This document shows positions 1-11,941 of a stretch of 64,000 bases of DNA, in pieces; the stretch's first letter is position 1, and each line of letters opens with the position of its first letter. Made by a program: the position numbers and the translations under genes. Origin of the DNA: Sanderia malayensis (Eukaryota > Cnidaria > Scyphozoa > Semaeostomeae > Pelagiidae); contig RQOL01000413.1 of the NCBI GenBank assembly GCA_013076295.1, forward strand, positions 1-64,000, written 5' to 3'. Under the pieces are notes generated by a model that was given only the letters and a program-made list of their open reading frames with translations, had not been told where the DNA came from and did no database searches.

Positions 1-275
1 AAATGTGATCACACGTGACCCGCGGGACCAAACAATGGGTCATTGTCTCCGGAACAATCGACGTTCGAAAAAACAATGGCAACGTTCCACCAAACAATGG
101 GATCAAAGGAGCGGGGCTTGATATCATAAAGGCTTTTTTTGGGGTGCAAATAAGGGTGCAAATCGCCATAGCAATGATCGCTGCATTCTGCTCATCAAAG
201 TAAACTATGTGGCTAATTTCTACTCCAAGCGGTTCGGGAGTTATGGCCCATTTTGTGGTGCGACTTTCTAGAAAG

Positions 276-278
276 TTC
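276..278 (+). promoter_or_regulatory. Last pentamer core of heat-shock element, copy A (full site 266-278)
   Basis: Bases 266-278 read TTCTAGAAAGTTC, that is TTC-nn-GAA-nn-TTC: three alternating inverted nGAAn pentamers with no mismatch. It lies about 280 bases inside the 5' terminus. The same site, or its reverse complement, is found in every unit whose 5' region is visible. Binding by HSF is inferred, not shown. Confidence 0.6.
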
Positions 279-1190
279 GGCCGACCCAGTTAATGAGATG
301 CAAAACGAGCAGGGAGAAGCAGGTGTTTTTTTAGTTGAACGCGCGGCAAGTTGCTCGGGTTTAAACGTGAATACGTGCCGGAAATGAATTGTAAAGACGT
401 GTCAATTGTTGTCAAGACCTGTGGAAACAATTGGTGAACAATTATTTCAAGGTATTTCCTTTATTCAATTGTTTTTGGCTTTAAATAGCACGAGTTTTGT
501 TTTGTTTCAACTCACGTTTTTTGTGTTGAGCGAGGGCCTAACCAAAACACGAAGACAATTTTGATTTTCTCGGGTCGTTCTGGGCCGATTTTCTCCATTT
601 AAACTTTCGATAACTGTTTATTTACACCAGAACTAAAGTTATCTGGGGTTGTTCTTTTCGTTTTCTCGATTTTCCTCTCTTTTTGGACAGTTTTGGCCGT
701 GTTTGGGTTTTGCTGGAAAACACGAAATTTTCAAGCAACACGCGTGTGTTTTGCACTTGCGAAAATTTATTTTTAACCTGCCAAAACTTTGTTTTTTTTC
801 ACCCAAATACTATCGATAAATGTTCCCCAACCTATTAGCTTCGTGTTGGTGTAATTTTAGCTAAAATGGACAAATTTTGACCAAGTTAGGAGAATTTTGT
901 GTTTTTAAAGTTGGCTGATGAATAATTTGTTTCACGGCTTTTGTGTTCGGCTGCAGCAAATGCTCCTTAAAATTACAAACAACATTGTTAAGAAATGTGA
1001 ATATTTTTATCGGATTCGCTGTTTTCTTACCTACATTTTCATATATTTTTATTAGAGATTGAGTTTAAATTTTCCAGGATTGATTACATTTTTGAAGGCA
1101 ACTATTTTTTTCCAAACTTCACACTGAAGTTATCAACTTTCAGAAACGGCTTTCAGGGGGGCGGCAGGGTGGGCGCTGCCAGTGGAGAAG

Positions 1191-1735
1191 ATGTAGGGTT
1201 TGTATTGTAGGGTATGTATTGTAGGGTATGTATTGTAGGTTATGTATGGTAGGGTATGTATTTTAGGTTATGTATGGTAGGGTATGTATTGTAGGGTATG
1301 TAGTGTAGGTTATGTATTGTAGGGTATGTAGTGTAGGGTATGTATTGTAGGGTATGTTATGTAGGGTATGTAATGTAGGTTATGTATGGTAGGGTATGTA
1401 TTTAGGTTATGTATGTAGGGTATGTATTGTAGGGTATGTATGTAGGTTATGTATTGTAGGGTATGTATGTAGGGTATGTATTGTAGGGTATGTAGTGTAG
1501 GGTATGTATTGTAGGGTATGTTATGTAGGGTATGTATTGTAGGGTATGTATGTAGGGTATGTATGTAGGGTATGTATGTATGTATGTATGTATGTATGTA
1601 TGTATGTATGTATGTATGTATGTATGTAGGGTATGTATGTATGTATGTATGTATGTAGGGTATGTATGTAGGGTATGTATGTATGTATGTATGTATGTAG
1701 GGTATGTATGTAGGGTATGTAGGGTATGTATATTA
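1191..1735 (+). repeat. Copy A minisatellite (14 bp, TGTAGGGTATGTAT) and TATG microsatellite
   Basis: From 1191 to about 1568 the sequence is a degenerate array of a 14-bp unit with variants such as GTAGT and TTTAG. From 1569 to 1735 it becomes TATG repeats with interspersed GTAGGGTATG. Unlike copies B and C, no GC-rich module lies between this array and the leader. Short Tyr/Met/Cys frames here are repeat artefacts. Confidence 0.95.
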
Positions 1736-1936
1736 TGTATATATTTATATATAGTATATAGGGTATGTATGATGTATATATTTATGTATAGTATCTATAG
1801 TAAGTATGTTAATATTAATATGTAATGCTTCTATTTCTAACTTTTGTAATTCTTCAAAAAAGATCACTGCAAAACAGACACTGTCCTTCTTTTTGAACAA
1901 ATGATCTTCAATTAACAAATCTTAAAATGAACTCAC

Positions 1937-2500
1937 CTCACTATAATAATGTTCACAAGGAATGACCACAAACATTCACTTTATGTCTGGGCACCTGAAA
2001 AACAAGAAGAAATCATGTAATATACTTTATAGCATGTTGGCTCATCTCAGTTCTTTTCATGTGGCCTGAAGTCTATAAATGTAAGTAATTTATTGTAACT
2101 GCAAATCATTAATTAATTACCTCCACCTCATGTATTCACCAAGTCAAAAAACGTATTAAACCTTCTTACCTTTTGTCAACCTTCCATGGCCTACTCTTAT
2201 TATTGGTATTTTTACCAGCAGCAATATTTCTGAAGATATAACAGATCACCAAAAATCAATGTACTTCATTCTCCATGTGTCCGAGAAATGGTGTATTTCT
2301 AGATATCATGCATAATAAAGTCTACCAAATTATTTCTTCTTATACTTAGAGGTTCCCCTCCACAACCACACTTCTCCCCATCATCAACGAAGACCAAGGC
2401 CTTTTTCTCTTCGGTGCCAAGTACATGCTCTTGCTGTTGTTGTGTTCAACTGCCTTTCTGTCGAATCGAATGGATCATCATGAGAATGAATAATAACAAC
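1937..2500 (-). other. Possible divergent minus-strand spliced transcript, copy A
   Basis: Read on the - strand, GT-AG signals appear in order: an exon-like segment ending AAAAG|GTAAGAAGG near 2170, and another bounded by TTTTTCAG|GTGCCC (exon from 1994) and GTGAG|GTGAGTTC (exon end 1937), with a short frame that ends VNVCGHSL. A further open segment (about 2370-2500, containing HSHDDPFDSTERQL) lies nearer the E2F-like site. The splice-like signals recur in copy C (about 62100-62370), but the upstream open segment does not. No protein family is recognised. Confidence 0.25.
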
Positions 2501-2540
2501 AACGAGGCACGCCGCCGAATAGAGGCCAAAAACTTTCAAA

Positions 2541-2550
2541 TTGGCGCGAA
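2541..2550. promoter_or_regulatory. E2F-like palindrome upstream of Rep-helicase, copy A
   Basis: TTGGCGCGAA, a near-match to TTTSSCGC on both strands, followed by TTTAAAATAG. The same site is at about 61780-61789 in copy C and 30651-30660 in copy B. A related site, GCGGCGCGAAATTT, is at 13216-13229 upstream of the accessory gene. Confidence 0.35.
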
Positions 2551-3706
2551 TTTAAAATAGCAATTGCGTGTTTACTTTCTTGCTACAGCAAATGAAACAT
2601 TTTTGTTCAATATCTAACGTTGTTAGAAATTGCAGAAAATAATAATAATATCTATATATTGAAAAAATTATTAGAAAGATTGTTTTACTTTGTTATTGGT
2701 GAGTTGAATGTTGAAATTTACCTTTTCTAAACAATCCTTATTTACACCGACAGCGTCTTCTTTAAAGCAACGTTGTCTTTCATTGCATCGCAATGCACTG
2801 TCTTTTTAGCGTTTCTGTCATCTGCTTTTTAGCGTTTCTGTTATCTGGTTTCTCGGCTAATGTCCAGCCAGTTTTGTTATTAACAAAGTAAAGTAAAGTG
2901 AAGTTTTTTTATAAAGTAAGTATTTCACTCCTTCACTTCAGCATGACCTTTTATTCTCATTTCTTCACTCAATCTATCAACATAATAATATACAAGTTGA
3001 CAATGTTAAACATTCCTTAGTATCAATGGCAACTTTCTGTTTACAAGATAATCAATTCATCCAAAACATCTTTCTTCTTTTGTAAAAACAGGTTTTCAAA
3101 CAAGTTCATTCCTCAGAATATTTGGTGAGTGTGACAAGAATTGTTCCTATAAAGCCTATTTTAATTAATGTTTAAATGCCTCACCCTGTAATGTACATTC
3201 ATATCCCAAATCTGAAGCTTAGCTACTATATTTAAAGTGGTATTAACAATTGCAACAATTTATTATCAATAGAAAGCAAATTTACTGCATAATGCAAATC
3301 AAATCTAGCCTTATAATACAAACACATCAAATGTGTTTATACATTTTTCTTTCCAAAAATAAAAGGATCATTAACTTCTCCAATTTATACATTATCAAAA
3401 CTGTTTTCCTTTTAGTTGTTAAAGAACACAATAGAAAGAGTGATGTAGGTCATAAGAGAAAGTGCTCAAATATTTTTATTTGGAAACTTTAAATAACCAA
3501 TAATTTAATTCAACAATCAAGAGTAATCCCAAACATTTCTTACAATTATGTTTTAAATTATTTATTTTATCTTGCAGCTCACCACAAAACAACAACCCCA
3601 TCCAGTTGCTCACAAAAATCACTCTTATTTCAAATTTTAACATTTTCACTTAAATTGGGTTGCATATAAACACATTTTTTTCTTTTTTTATATCACATCT
3701 CGCAAA

Positions 3707-5296
3707 ATGCCAAAAAAAGCCAAAAAAGCATCACCGGCAATAAACGTAGGAATCAATTACGGGAAGCAAATCGCCGCTGTCGTGAGAATAACCAACAGCC
3801 TCATCCTGCTGATTTACCACCTGATAATATGGTACAGGGAGCAGTGAATGATCTTCACCAGTTGCAGCAAGAATACCCTCAGCAACCAGCCCCAGAATAT
3901 CAACCACTCCCACTTCATTATCCACAGATGCAGGCATTGTATGTGCCATGGCAACTACCTGCGATGCTTCCCCACTACGGACTTATAGCAGTACCACAAC
4001 AGGCTTACAATATCCTGCAGCACTGGCCCCTCAACTTCAGGTACACAACCAATAATTTGTACTGAACTTTCAAAATAATAACTCTATATTATACACTTTG
4101 AAATTAAAACTATCAAAATAAACCAGTTATTATATCAAGCAAATTGTCAATATTTTTCATCTCTGCAGGTACCGCCAATCATTATGCATTGCAACCACCC
4201 CTTCTGAATCGTAATCATGAGGTGAAACGGCAATACAAACGGCAGATGTGGAATGCTTAATGTAAATCAAGCTCAAAATGACAATGAGGTAAAATAAAAT
4301 TGTTAACACAAGCTAACTACTGTTAGGCAAGTCCATTTTCCATAACCCAAATGCCTCATGCAATTTGACTATTTTCCACATGTACTATAAGTTTCCATAT
4401 TTATTTATATCAATTTACACAATCACACAGTAATGACATTAAATTTCCAATAACTAATAACTTTATGTAAATAATTTCATTTTTTCATTTCAACAGATAC
4501 GGCCAATGCAGATGCAACCCGAAACACATATTGAAAATGAAAATAATGAAATTGAAAGGCCACAACCTGATGAAATCAACGTGGAACAACACATTCCAAT
4601 TCCACATGATAATCAGGTAAAAAGACTACCATCACAATTGCTTAAAATACACCTGTCATTCTCCACAGGACCATGTCAGGAAATTATTTTGCTCTCTAAA
4701 TGGACATATCTTCACAAGTTCAGTTTTATGCATTTCAAAACACATGATTGAATTATATTAACTTAGATTACATTGCATTTCAGGATCCACAAATATTGCC
4801 TGCTGCTATGCAATTGCAAGCCAACGTTCAAAATGAGAATGAAGGAATGAAATAGCGGTACACCCAAGAAGTTGAAATGCAAGACGAAATCCTACCACAA
4901 CACCAAGATGATGTCCCCAACCCATCGAACATCAAGAAAGGGAAGTAAATCAACCTATTCTTGAAATTCCTCAATTCTCCCCAATGCCTCATCATCTTGG
5001 AAAATGACCAGGACATGTATTCATGTGAAGCGAAGTACTTCCGAGAGGAACTCACACGAAACAATACAACAAATGTTGTATGGGAGGATTAATAACTCTC
5101 GATCCCATTCAACCACCCCCGGCAAATGTCGATGCATTTAACACTTGGAACTACTGATGAATCTAAATATTTTCTCAAAAATTCCGTAGATACAATTCAC
5201 TAATGGCGATGGCATCCTGGACAGCTAACGTTGTAAGACACGCTAATGCAGGACCACCAGTCATCACCATACATGGAAGTGCATACCATATGACAG
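3707..5296 (+). CDS. Copy A exons 1-4: Gln/Pro-rich leader and Helitron zinc-finger region
   Basis: Exon 1 encodes a basic start followed by a Gln/Pro/Tyr-rich low-complexity segment (QEYPQQPAPEYQPLPLHYPQ). Exons 2 and 3 are short and polar. Exon 4 holds the Helitron N-terminal zinc finger, read clearly in copies B and C as CIHCEAKYFREE, then GGLITLDPIQPPP, then FRRYNSLMAMASW and HGSAYHMTG, the usual order ahead of the Rep domain. In copy A a base lost next to the second cysteine codon (about 5025) and further indels break the frame. The exon ends near 5296, where copies B and C have ATGACAG|gta. Confidence 0.75.
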
Positions 5297-5564
5297 TAAT
5301 ATAACGTCCTCTCTTAGTAGCTCTTATATTATCCTACATTTCATATAATAGCTTCACGTGATGAAAGGATGTTGACAGAACGCTCAAGTCCTTTCCCACC
5401 CAATCTACAATGGATTAGCTCTCTATCCTTGCCTTGATATTAAACAGTTGTTCCAATCGAAAATGAAGGCGCTTATGATGCTTTTATAACAAGGCAATTG
5501 GCTGCATTGAAAAATGAGTTGATATAACGAAGTACAATTTAGAATGTTTCCTTCAATTCAACAG

Positions 5565-8135
5565 GGGTAACTGAAACCGACAGGTCCCGAAAATATGCAG
5601 GAATTATACATTATGGACACCCAGCAAGCACTGCAAGAACGCCAGAACACAGCCAGAGAACAAAACTTGGACTTAGACATGGTGGCGCTGCTGCAAAACG
5701 AATTGATGGCAGTAAATCGGTTTGCTCAACATTTTAAAACAATGGGAGAAGTACTGGAAGAGCAAAGGCAGCAAGCCATTGCCAATGATCAGCCTATTCC
5801 CACATTCAAGATGATTATTACCGGTCGCCCAGAACAAGATCGAAGATATGACAATCCTACTGCCAGAGAAATTGCAGCAGTCTACACTACACGCAATGGC
5901 GGTGCTCCTAATCCGAGAATAGAGAGCTTCAAATTCGAACAAGGCGTGGTAATCTTATGAAGATTAATGCCTTAGATCCCGTTGCGGATCCTCTAACCTA
6001 TCATTGTTGTTCTTTCAGGGTGATCGGGGTTACAGCTTGGACCTTCAACGTCTACCTACACGTCGAGGACAAGACCAGAAATCCTGATCGTGTCCACCGT
6101 GTCAGACTCACAATCGCCGAATATTATTCGTACCGAATACAAGTCAGAAATCAACTGTCTACCATCCACAGCGCAACACTTCTCTTTCAACAATATCTGG
6201 TGGATGCATACACCAAAATAGAAGGAAACAAGCTCAACTGGATTTTGCACAATCAACGGCAATTACTGCTGACAGTTATCGAGGCCTGATGGATCACCTG
6301 AACAGAAGGGCTGAAATCGAAAATCAAATGGCCAGGGCAAACAATCCCAACGAACCCCTTCACATTGATGTCGGTCGTGTTGTCATACTTCCCTCATCTT
6401 TTTCAGGCAGTCAACGAAATATGTACCAGAACTTTCAAGATGCAATGACCATCGTAAGAAAGTATGGCAAGCCTGACATCTTCCTAACCATGACGGCCAA
6501 TCCCAAGTGGAAGGAGATTTCAGAAAACATTCTACCACACCAGAAGGCGAATGACCGGCCTGACATCGTCACACGAGTATTTCAACAGAAACTACAAGAA
6601 CTACTGGAAGATGTCCTTCACAAGCACATTCTGGACACACTATTGCACATGTATATGTCATTGATTTCAGAAGAGAGGACTACCACACGCTCACATGATT
6701 CTGTTCCTCTCTGACGCTGATAGACCACGAACACCTGAAGAGGTAACATCTATAGCAATAATTTATTATAGAGTGAAGATTATTGAGTATGAATATTATC
6801 ATCAGTTGTATTGCTTAGTAAAAACGCAATCCATTTCATGTCTAGAACTTACATGTGATATTTTTCCTCCAAACCTACAGGTAGATCGACTCATATCAGC
6901 TGAAATTCCGGACCCACAAGATGCAAGATATCACAAGTTAGTACTGAAGCACATGACACATGGACCATGCGGTGATATAACCCGGATGTGTTTGCATGGA
7001 GAATAACAAATGCAAGAAACGATTTCCGAAAGATCGCACTGCCGAAACACAAGTCAATGCGAATGGTTATCCTCTCTACAGACGACGCTGTCGTCACCCA
7101 GTCAATCTGGAAGATCGACTTCTAGATGATACATGGGTTGTGCCACATAATCGCTATCTTCTACTCAAGTATCAGTGTCACATTAATCTCGAAATATGTA
7201 GCACTGTCAAGTCCGTGAAATATATTTCAAATATATTCATAAAGGACAAGACATGGCACACGTGGAAATTCTCCAAGGACAGCAGCAGCAAGTACCTCAA
7301 GATATTGAGCACGATGAAGTACGCCAATACATCAATGCTCGGTATATTGGACCTCATGAAGCTGTTCATAGGATATTTCAATTTTCCATGCACGAGAAAA
7401 GTCACACTATCAAACGTCTGCATGTTCATCTACCTGATCAGCAGACCGTATACTTTCAGGATAATGGAAGGGTCGAACAATTGCAAAACATCAATGAAAA
7501 AACCACACTCACGTCTTGGTTTGAATTGAATGCACAAGACCCGGCTGCACGCCAATATCTCTATCACGAGATTCCTGAACACTATGTTTTCAACGAGCGC
7601 ACCAAAACATGGAAAGCAAGACAGCGGAGAACACTGCCTGTCATAGGCAGAATATATCAAGTTCACCCACGACCATGTGAGCAAAGATTCGCACTGAGAC
7701 TATTGCTTCTCCATAAACGAGGTGCCACGTCGTTTGAAGATCTTCGCACGATAGAAGGAAACCTATGCAATTCCTTCAAAGACGCTGCTTTAGCTCTAGG
7801 TCTGTTGGAAGATGATGCTGAAATCATACGCTGTTTGGAGGAGGCAGTTATTTTTAACATGCCAATACAACTGAGACAGTTGTTTGCTACATTACTCCTT
7901 TTTCAAACACCTTCAGATATCGCAGCACTCTTCAACATGTTCAAAGAAGCATTAAGTGAAGACTTTGTACGACGTGATCAACTCAATCATCCAGATATGG
8001 CCATAGCTTTTGAAGACCGACACATGTATCAATGTCTACATGACATTGACGAAAATTTGAAAGTACATGGTCAATCGATCACTAATTATGCTGACCTTCC
8101 TCAACTTCCAGCCGACTATGTCATTCCTGAACGAG
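5565..8135 (+). CDS. Copy A exons 5-6: Helitron Rep (HUH endonuclease) domain
   Basis: Exon 5 carries the Helitron-like N domain (ELYIMDTQQALQERQN, then FLTMTANPKWKEI) and the metal-binding HUH motif, encoded as PHAHM with the two histidines at 6686-6694. Exon 6 carries a Cys-rich stretch (MENNKCKKRFPKD) and the catalytic two-tyrosine motif, KYIFKYIHKGQD in copies B and C. In copy A the HUH motif is out of frame after a one-base loss near 6670. The tyrosine motif is split by loss of one T in a T-run near 7227. A 138-base intron (6743-6880) separates the two exons. The nuclease is therefore probably inactive as written. Confidence 0.85.
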
Positions 8136-8291
8136 GTACTAATGTGTTATTTTCAAACTATTACTGTATTATTAAGAATATAATAATGTATCCTAAGATC
8201 GTGCAGACAAGGGCATTTACGTATTTTTGCACGATGATTCTCCTAGCTTTCTTTCCAATTTTATTACAATATATTTCACTCATTATTACAG

Positions 8292-9847
8292 AGGAAGATG
8301 ACATGGATGTTGGCAATGCCAGAGAGGAAGGAGAACGAATGCTGGCCGCATTGAACCCTGAACAGCGAGCCATATACACGGGAATCACTGATGCTATCAA
8401 CGCGCAATCCGAACAGAACTGTCACTTTGTTGACGGACCGGCTGGAACCGGGAAAACTTTCCTTTACAACACGTTGGTTCACAATCTGCAAGCCAATGGA
8501 CATAAAGTTCAGTGCATGGCGTGGTCAGGAATTGCTGCAACACTGCTCATAAATGGTAGAACTTCACATTCTACCTTTCAAATTCCTATACCACTTCAAG
8601 CTGAATCAACGTGTAATGTCAAGAGACAGAGCAGGAGAGCACAGGTATTGCGCGAAACTACCCTATTCATATGGGATGAAGCTTCCATGATTCCCGCACT
8701 TGCATTACAAGCAGTCGACCGACTGCTTCGAGACATTACACATGTCGACAGACCATTTGGTGGCAAGTTCATGCTACTTGGTGGTGACTTCAGACAGGTT
8801 CTACCTGTCGTCACGAAAGCAGGAAGGGAAAGAATTGTAGCAGAGACTCTAAAATCACACCAGATCATTGATCTATGGACAAAGTTTCAGCAGCATCGTT
8901 TACACACCAACATGAGAGCCGTTCAAGATGATTCATACCGTGAATTCTCAGAATGGCTTCTCAGACTTGGCAACAAGCAAGAAGCACACGATGCACTGGA
9001 CAACGTAATTCTGCCACAACAGATATGCACTTCGTCTAAAGAAGACATGCTGAACTTCATTTTTCCCAGGCCGAACACACCAGATTCACACCTAATGATG
9101 GATCCTGTAACAATGTCTGAACGCTGTTGTCTGACTCCAAAGAATGACTTATCACATCAAGTAAACGACTTAATTCTGGACAGACTTCAAACACCGGAAA
9201 GAACTTATTACAGCACTGACAGTGTTGTCACAGACGATCCAGATGAGGAAGAGGCCTACCCCATTGAATTTCTCAACCAACTCACTCCGAATGGAATGCC
9301 CTTGCACAGACTTAAACTCAAGGTAGGAAGATTACAATCTTTCATCCTATTAGCATTCAATTATTATGTGCAAAGGTGGTGCACCATAAAAAAGCCTCAT
9401 TAATCACAATAATATTCATTGCATTAGGTTGGTGCAACGATCATTCTTCTGCGGAATCTCAATCCAAAGAAAGGTCTTTGCAACGGAACAAGACTCATAG
9501 TTCGGCATCTGCGACGTCACGTGATCACAGCAGAGATCATTACCAAGGAGCACAGAGGACAACGGGTCATGATTCCCAAGATCACAGTCTCCACTCAGGA
9601 CACGGAAATGCCGTTCAAAATGAAACGCCGACAGTTTCCAGTCAGACTTGCATACTGCTTGACAATCAACAAGGCACAGGGGCAATCCCTGAGGTATGTT
9701 GGTTTGTATTTACCTGAGCCCGTGTTCACACATGGTCAATTATATGTGGCCATGTCCAGAGCAACATCATTTAACGGGCTCAAAGTATACCTTCCAGAGG
9801 AAACACACAGGAAAACAAAGAACATTGTTTTCCAGGAAGTCCTGTAA
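8292..9847 (+). CDS. Copy A exons 7-8: PIF1-like SF1 helicase domain, open frame
   Basis: Visible motifs: Walker A GPAGTGKT (8435-8458), Walker B IWDEAS (about 8669-8686), motif III GGDFRQ (8780-8797), TNMRA (motif IV region), [11 protein letters not shown] (motif V, about 9658-9690) and YVAMSRA (motif VI, 9743-9763). Exon 8 ends with TAA at 9845-9847. The intron 9323-9427 has GTAGGAAG/GCATTAG borders. The preceding intron, 8136-8291, happens to be open and a multiple of three in this copy, so the frame reads straight through it. In copy C its length breaks the frame, which argues that it really is an intron. The helicase is intact here and would unwind DNA ahead of the nicked end. Confidence 0.92.
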
Positions 9848-11010
9848 AGGCTTCATCCTAGAGCGACCATCTGCACAGTTGCTCTACAGAGGGCTGCCTA
9901 CCAAAACGCACATACACACATTCAAGGGTACGGGTATTGTGTGTCAACGCAGATCACGTCGCACATAAGTGTGATGTACAGCCGTTACGGCACCCTTCTA
10001 GAGTGAATTCATTCTAGATAACACTGATCTGCGGAGACCAACTGGACATTACACCATCCACATGTCCAGGGGTGACTGCACCACACACAGCAGTCGGCAC
10101 AGTCCTGAATCCTGCGTAGCGCCCGATTATTAAGAGTTATGCGTTGCCATTTTCTCCGATATTGCCTATGGGAAAGTGGATTTCCTTACTCTGTGAAAAC
10201 TGCAAGTTGTCCCTTAAGGATAGTTACTTTTTGTAAAGCATCGCATTATCAATAACATCCCCCCCTCTCCTTTTAATACATGAAAACTTAGTCTTTAAGC
10301 TATAGAGGCCCCTTTAGTGTTTACTGCTATATACTTCCAAATTTCAATTGCACTTTTCACCAACAAGGAAAACTCGAACAAAGGTTACTCCTTGACGCTG
10401 GTGTTCGAGCTTTTAACTAATGTAACCGGCAATCTTATTCTTTTTTTTGCTATGTACAAACGTAATCCTCAAAACAAACGAACGCGGTTATTGAAAGAAT
10501 ACATTCACGCCGTGGCAGAGATGTATGCTTGCTGAGAGTGAAGTGCTATTGAAGAATCCAAATTGAGGTACTGTCATTTTGCTAAAGACGTCGCTTAACC
10601 AATCAATTTTGCAACATGAACTACGGATTGTATGTATCAATTTTTATGGATATTGACAATTCACCAATTTTAATAGTAGACTATACCATGACTCAACCTT
10701 TTACATTCGTACTTCGCATACAATACAAATATCTATCCACGTCCTTTCAAAACATGTTTTTTGTACTGTATTGTATATCTTTCAGATCTTCCGCATTAAT
10801 AATACCTAAGGTTTTTTAATTAGCGATTTACGTTTTCAATAGAAGATTGCCAGGACTGTCATTTTATCCATCGTTACAGTTTCAATATTCATATATTTGT
10901 GTATTTGACCCATGTAAATCTCCATTCAGTAATATCATAACAAAATTTATCGACTTCGTTTTTAATTAGATGCATTTCTCCTAATATCATTGAAACGAGG
11001 CGAGACTTCT
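9848..11010 (+). other. Copy A sequence downstream of Rep-helicase, no gene recognised
   Basis: It includes the 3' flank of the helicase gene and an AT-rich stretch. A 72-codon open frame (10317-10535) is nearly unchanged in copy C (53745-53963), with two amino-acid differences, and has one hydrophobic segment. It begins at GTG, has no upstream ATG, and the surrounding DNA is similarly conserved, so I do not call it a gene. Confidence 0.5.
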
Positions 11011-11030
11011 GTCTCCCATTTCAAACGCCT

Positions 11031-11941
11031 TTGTGCTGTCTATGTATGATTTTCATCTATGTTATGTCTCATCATCGCACTATTGTTGCCTGTCGGGTCA
11101 AAGTTTCTGTCTGCCAACAAATGGCATCGAGTCAGATTTTGTTGCTGAACTCAATGAAATTATACCTCATAAAGCCTTCCTGGCTCAAAGGAAACAACTA
11201 CCTTGCTGTTCACCAAAGGTAAGTCAGGTTCATTTTCATTTTGGACAATCAAACATTGGATATTTAGATATAAGCGAATTTCATATACTGAAATAAGAGA
11301 AAATAAAGCTCATCTATACCCTTACTGACTTAAAGCAGACAACTAGGCTGCTATGAATCAGAGGTCAACAATGTATATTTTCATTTTCATCCCTTTTAAT
11401 TTGATATGTTGTATGGAAATTGCTTAGCTTAGGCCATTTCTACTTTACTCACGGTTTACATATACTTTGTTAGACCAGAATACTAAAAATTTTCCAATGT
11501 TTTTTTCACTACTTTGTTTTCAGAAGAAGTGTGCATTGCTCTACCAATATATTCCTGGGGTCTTTATTTTCGTGAATATAGTTTCTGACCAATTTATTGA
11601 CTTTGTGGCTGCCTTCTTTGTTTTACAAGCAAAGCCCATTGATATCCCAACATGAACCTGCTTTCAATTTTGTTTATCCAAAATGTTTAATTGTTGTAAT
11701 GTACATGAAGGAAACCAGTGAAAGTCAAGTTCAAGCCCTGGGAAAATTCCACACTTTATTTACTTACAACCTTCCTCATTGCACATGCATTGCATATCTC
11801 TTTTGTCTACCACACTCATTAATACTCTTTTCCTATTTTTATACAGATTCATTTAGTCAAAGGCAATGGAAAATTCAATCAATGGTTCAAAGTCTTCTCT
11901 TCAGATTACTTCCCAAGTCAGGTATAATATTCAAGGTATGA
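11031..11941 (+). other. Exon-like block 1, copy A (duplicated further downstream)
   Basis: Open segments with splice-like borders: YDFHLCYVSS and IESDFVAELNEII ending CCAAAG|GTAAGTCAGG near 11218; then TTTGTTTTCAG|AAGAAGTGTGCATTG (about 11522) with KKCALLYQ; then TTTTATACAG|ATTCATTTAGTC (about 11846) with KGNGKFNQWFKVFSSDYFP and a GTATAAT donor. The first two are related to block 2 (15200-15800). In copy C the block near 53040-53290 has a stop after KQLPCC. Family unknown. Confidence 0.3.

Larger units (their letters stand above)
1820..3706 (+). other. Copy A leader between array and Rep-helicase start
   Basis: This stretch is conserved in order in copies B and C. No long open frame is present on either strand. 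A TTGGCGCGAA palindrome at 2541-2550, just upstream of AT-rich TTTAAAATAG, looks like an E2F-type site and is a reasonable promoter position for Rep-helicase. Splice-like signals on the - strand between 1930 and 2500 suggest a divergent transcript. The remainder to 3706 is AT-rich with no clear exon. Confidence 0.5.
3707..9847 (+). pseudogene. Helitron Rep-helicase gene, copy A (8 exons, frameshifted)
   Basis: This is the Helitron transposase: an HUH Rep nuclease that nicks and joins the element ends, fused to a PIF1-like 5'-3' helicase. Exons inferred from GT-AG sites and comparison with copies B and C: 3707-4040, 4169-4288, 4497-4616, 4784 to about 5296, 5565-6742, 6881-8135, 8292-9322, 9428-9847, about 1650 codons in total. 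The start is the first ATG of a basic leader (MPKKAKKA), conserved at the same place in the other copies. The N-terminal and Rep halves are broken by small indels: in exon 1, in the zinc finger near 5025, just before the HUH motif (about 6670), near 6979, and inside the tyrosine motif (about 7227). The helicase half is open from 7253 to the stop once introns are removed. So it is a decayed copy, or one hit by consensus errors. Confidence 0.9.

Noticed and set aside
7253..9403. A single 716-codon gene in copy A
   Set aside because: The frame runs through an intron (8136-8291) that by chance has no stop and a length divisible by three, and then past the donor at 9323. Copy C shows the intron by length and splice signals. 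The real product uses spliced exons.
10317..10535. 72-codon frame conserved in copy C, with a hydrophobic stretch (GNLILFFAMYKRN) faintly like the first helix of a receptor
   Set aside because: It starts at GTG, and the flanking DNA is equally conserved between recent copies. The resemblance is too short to mean anything.
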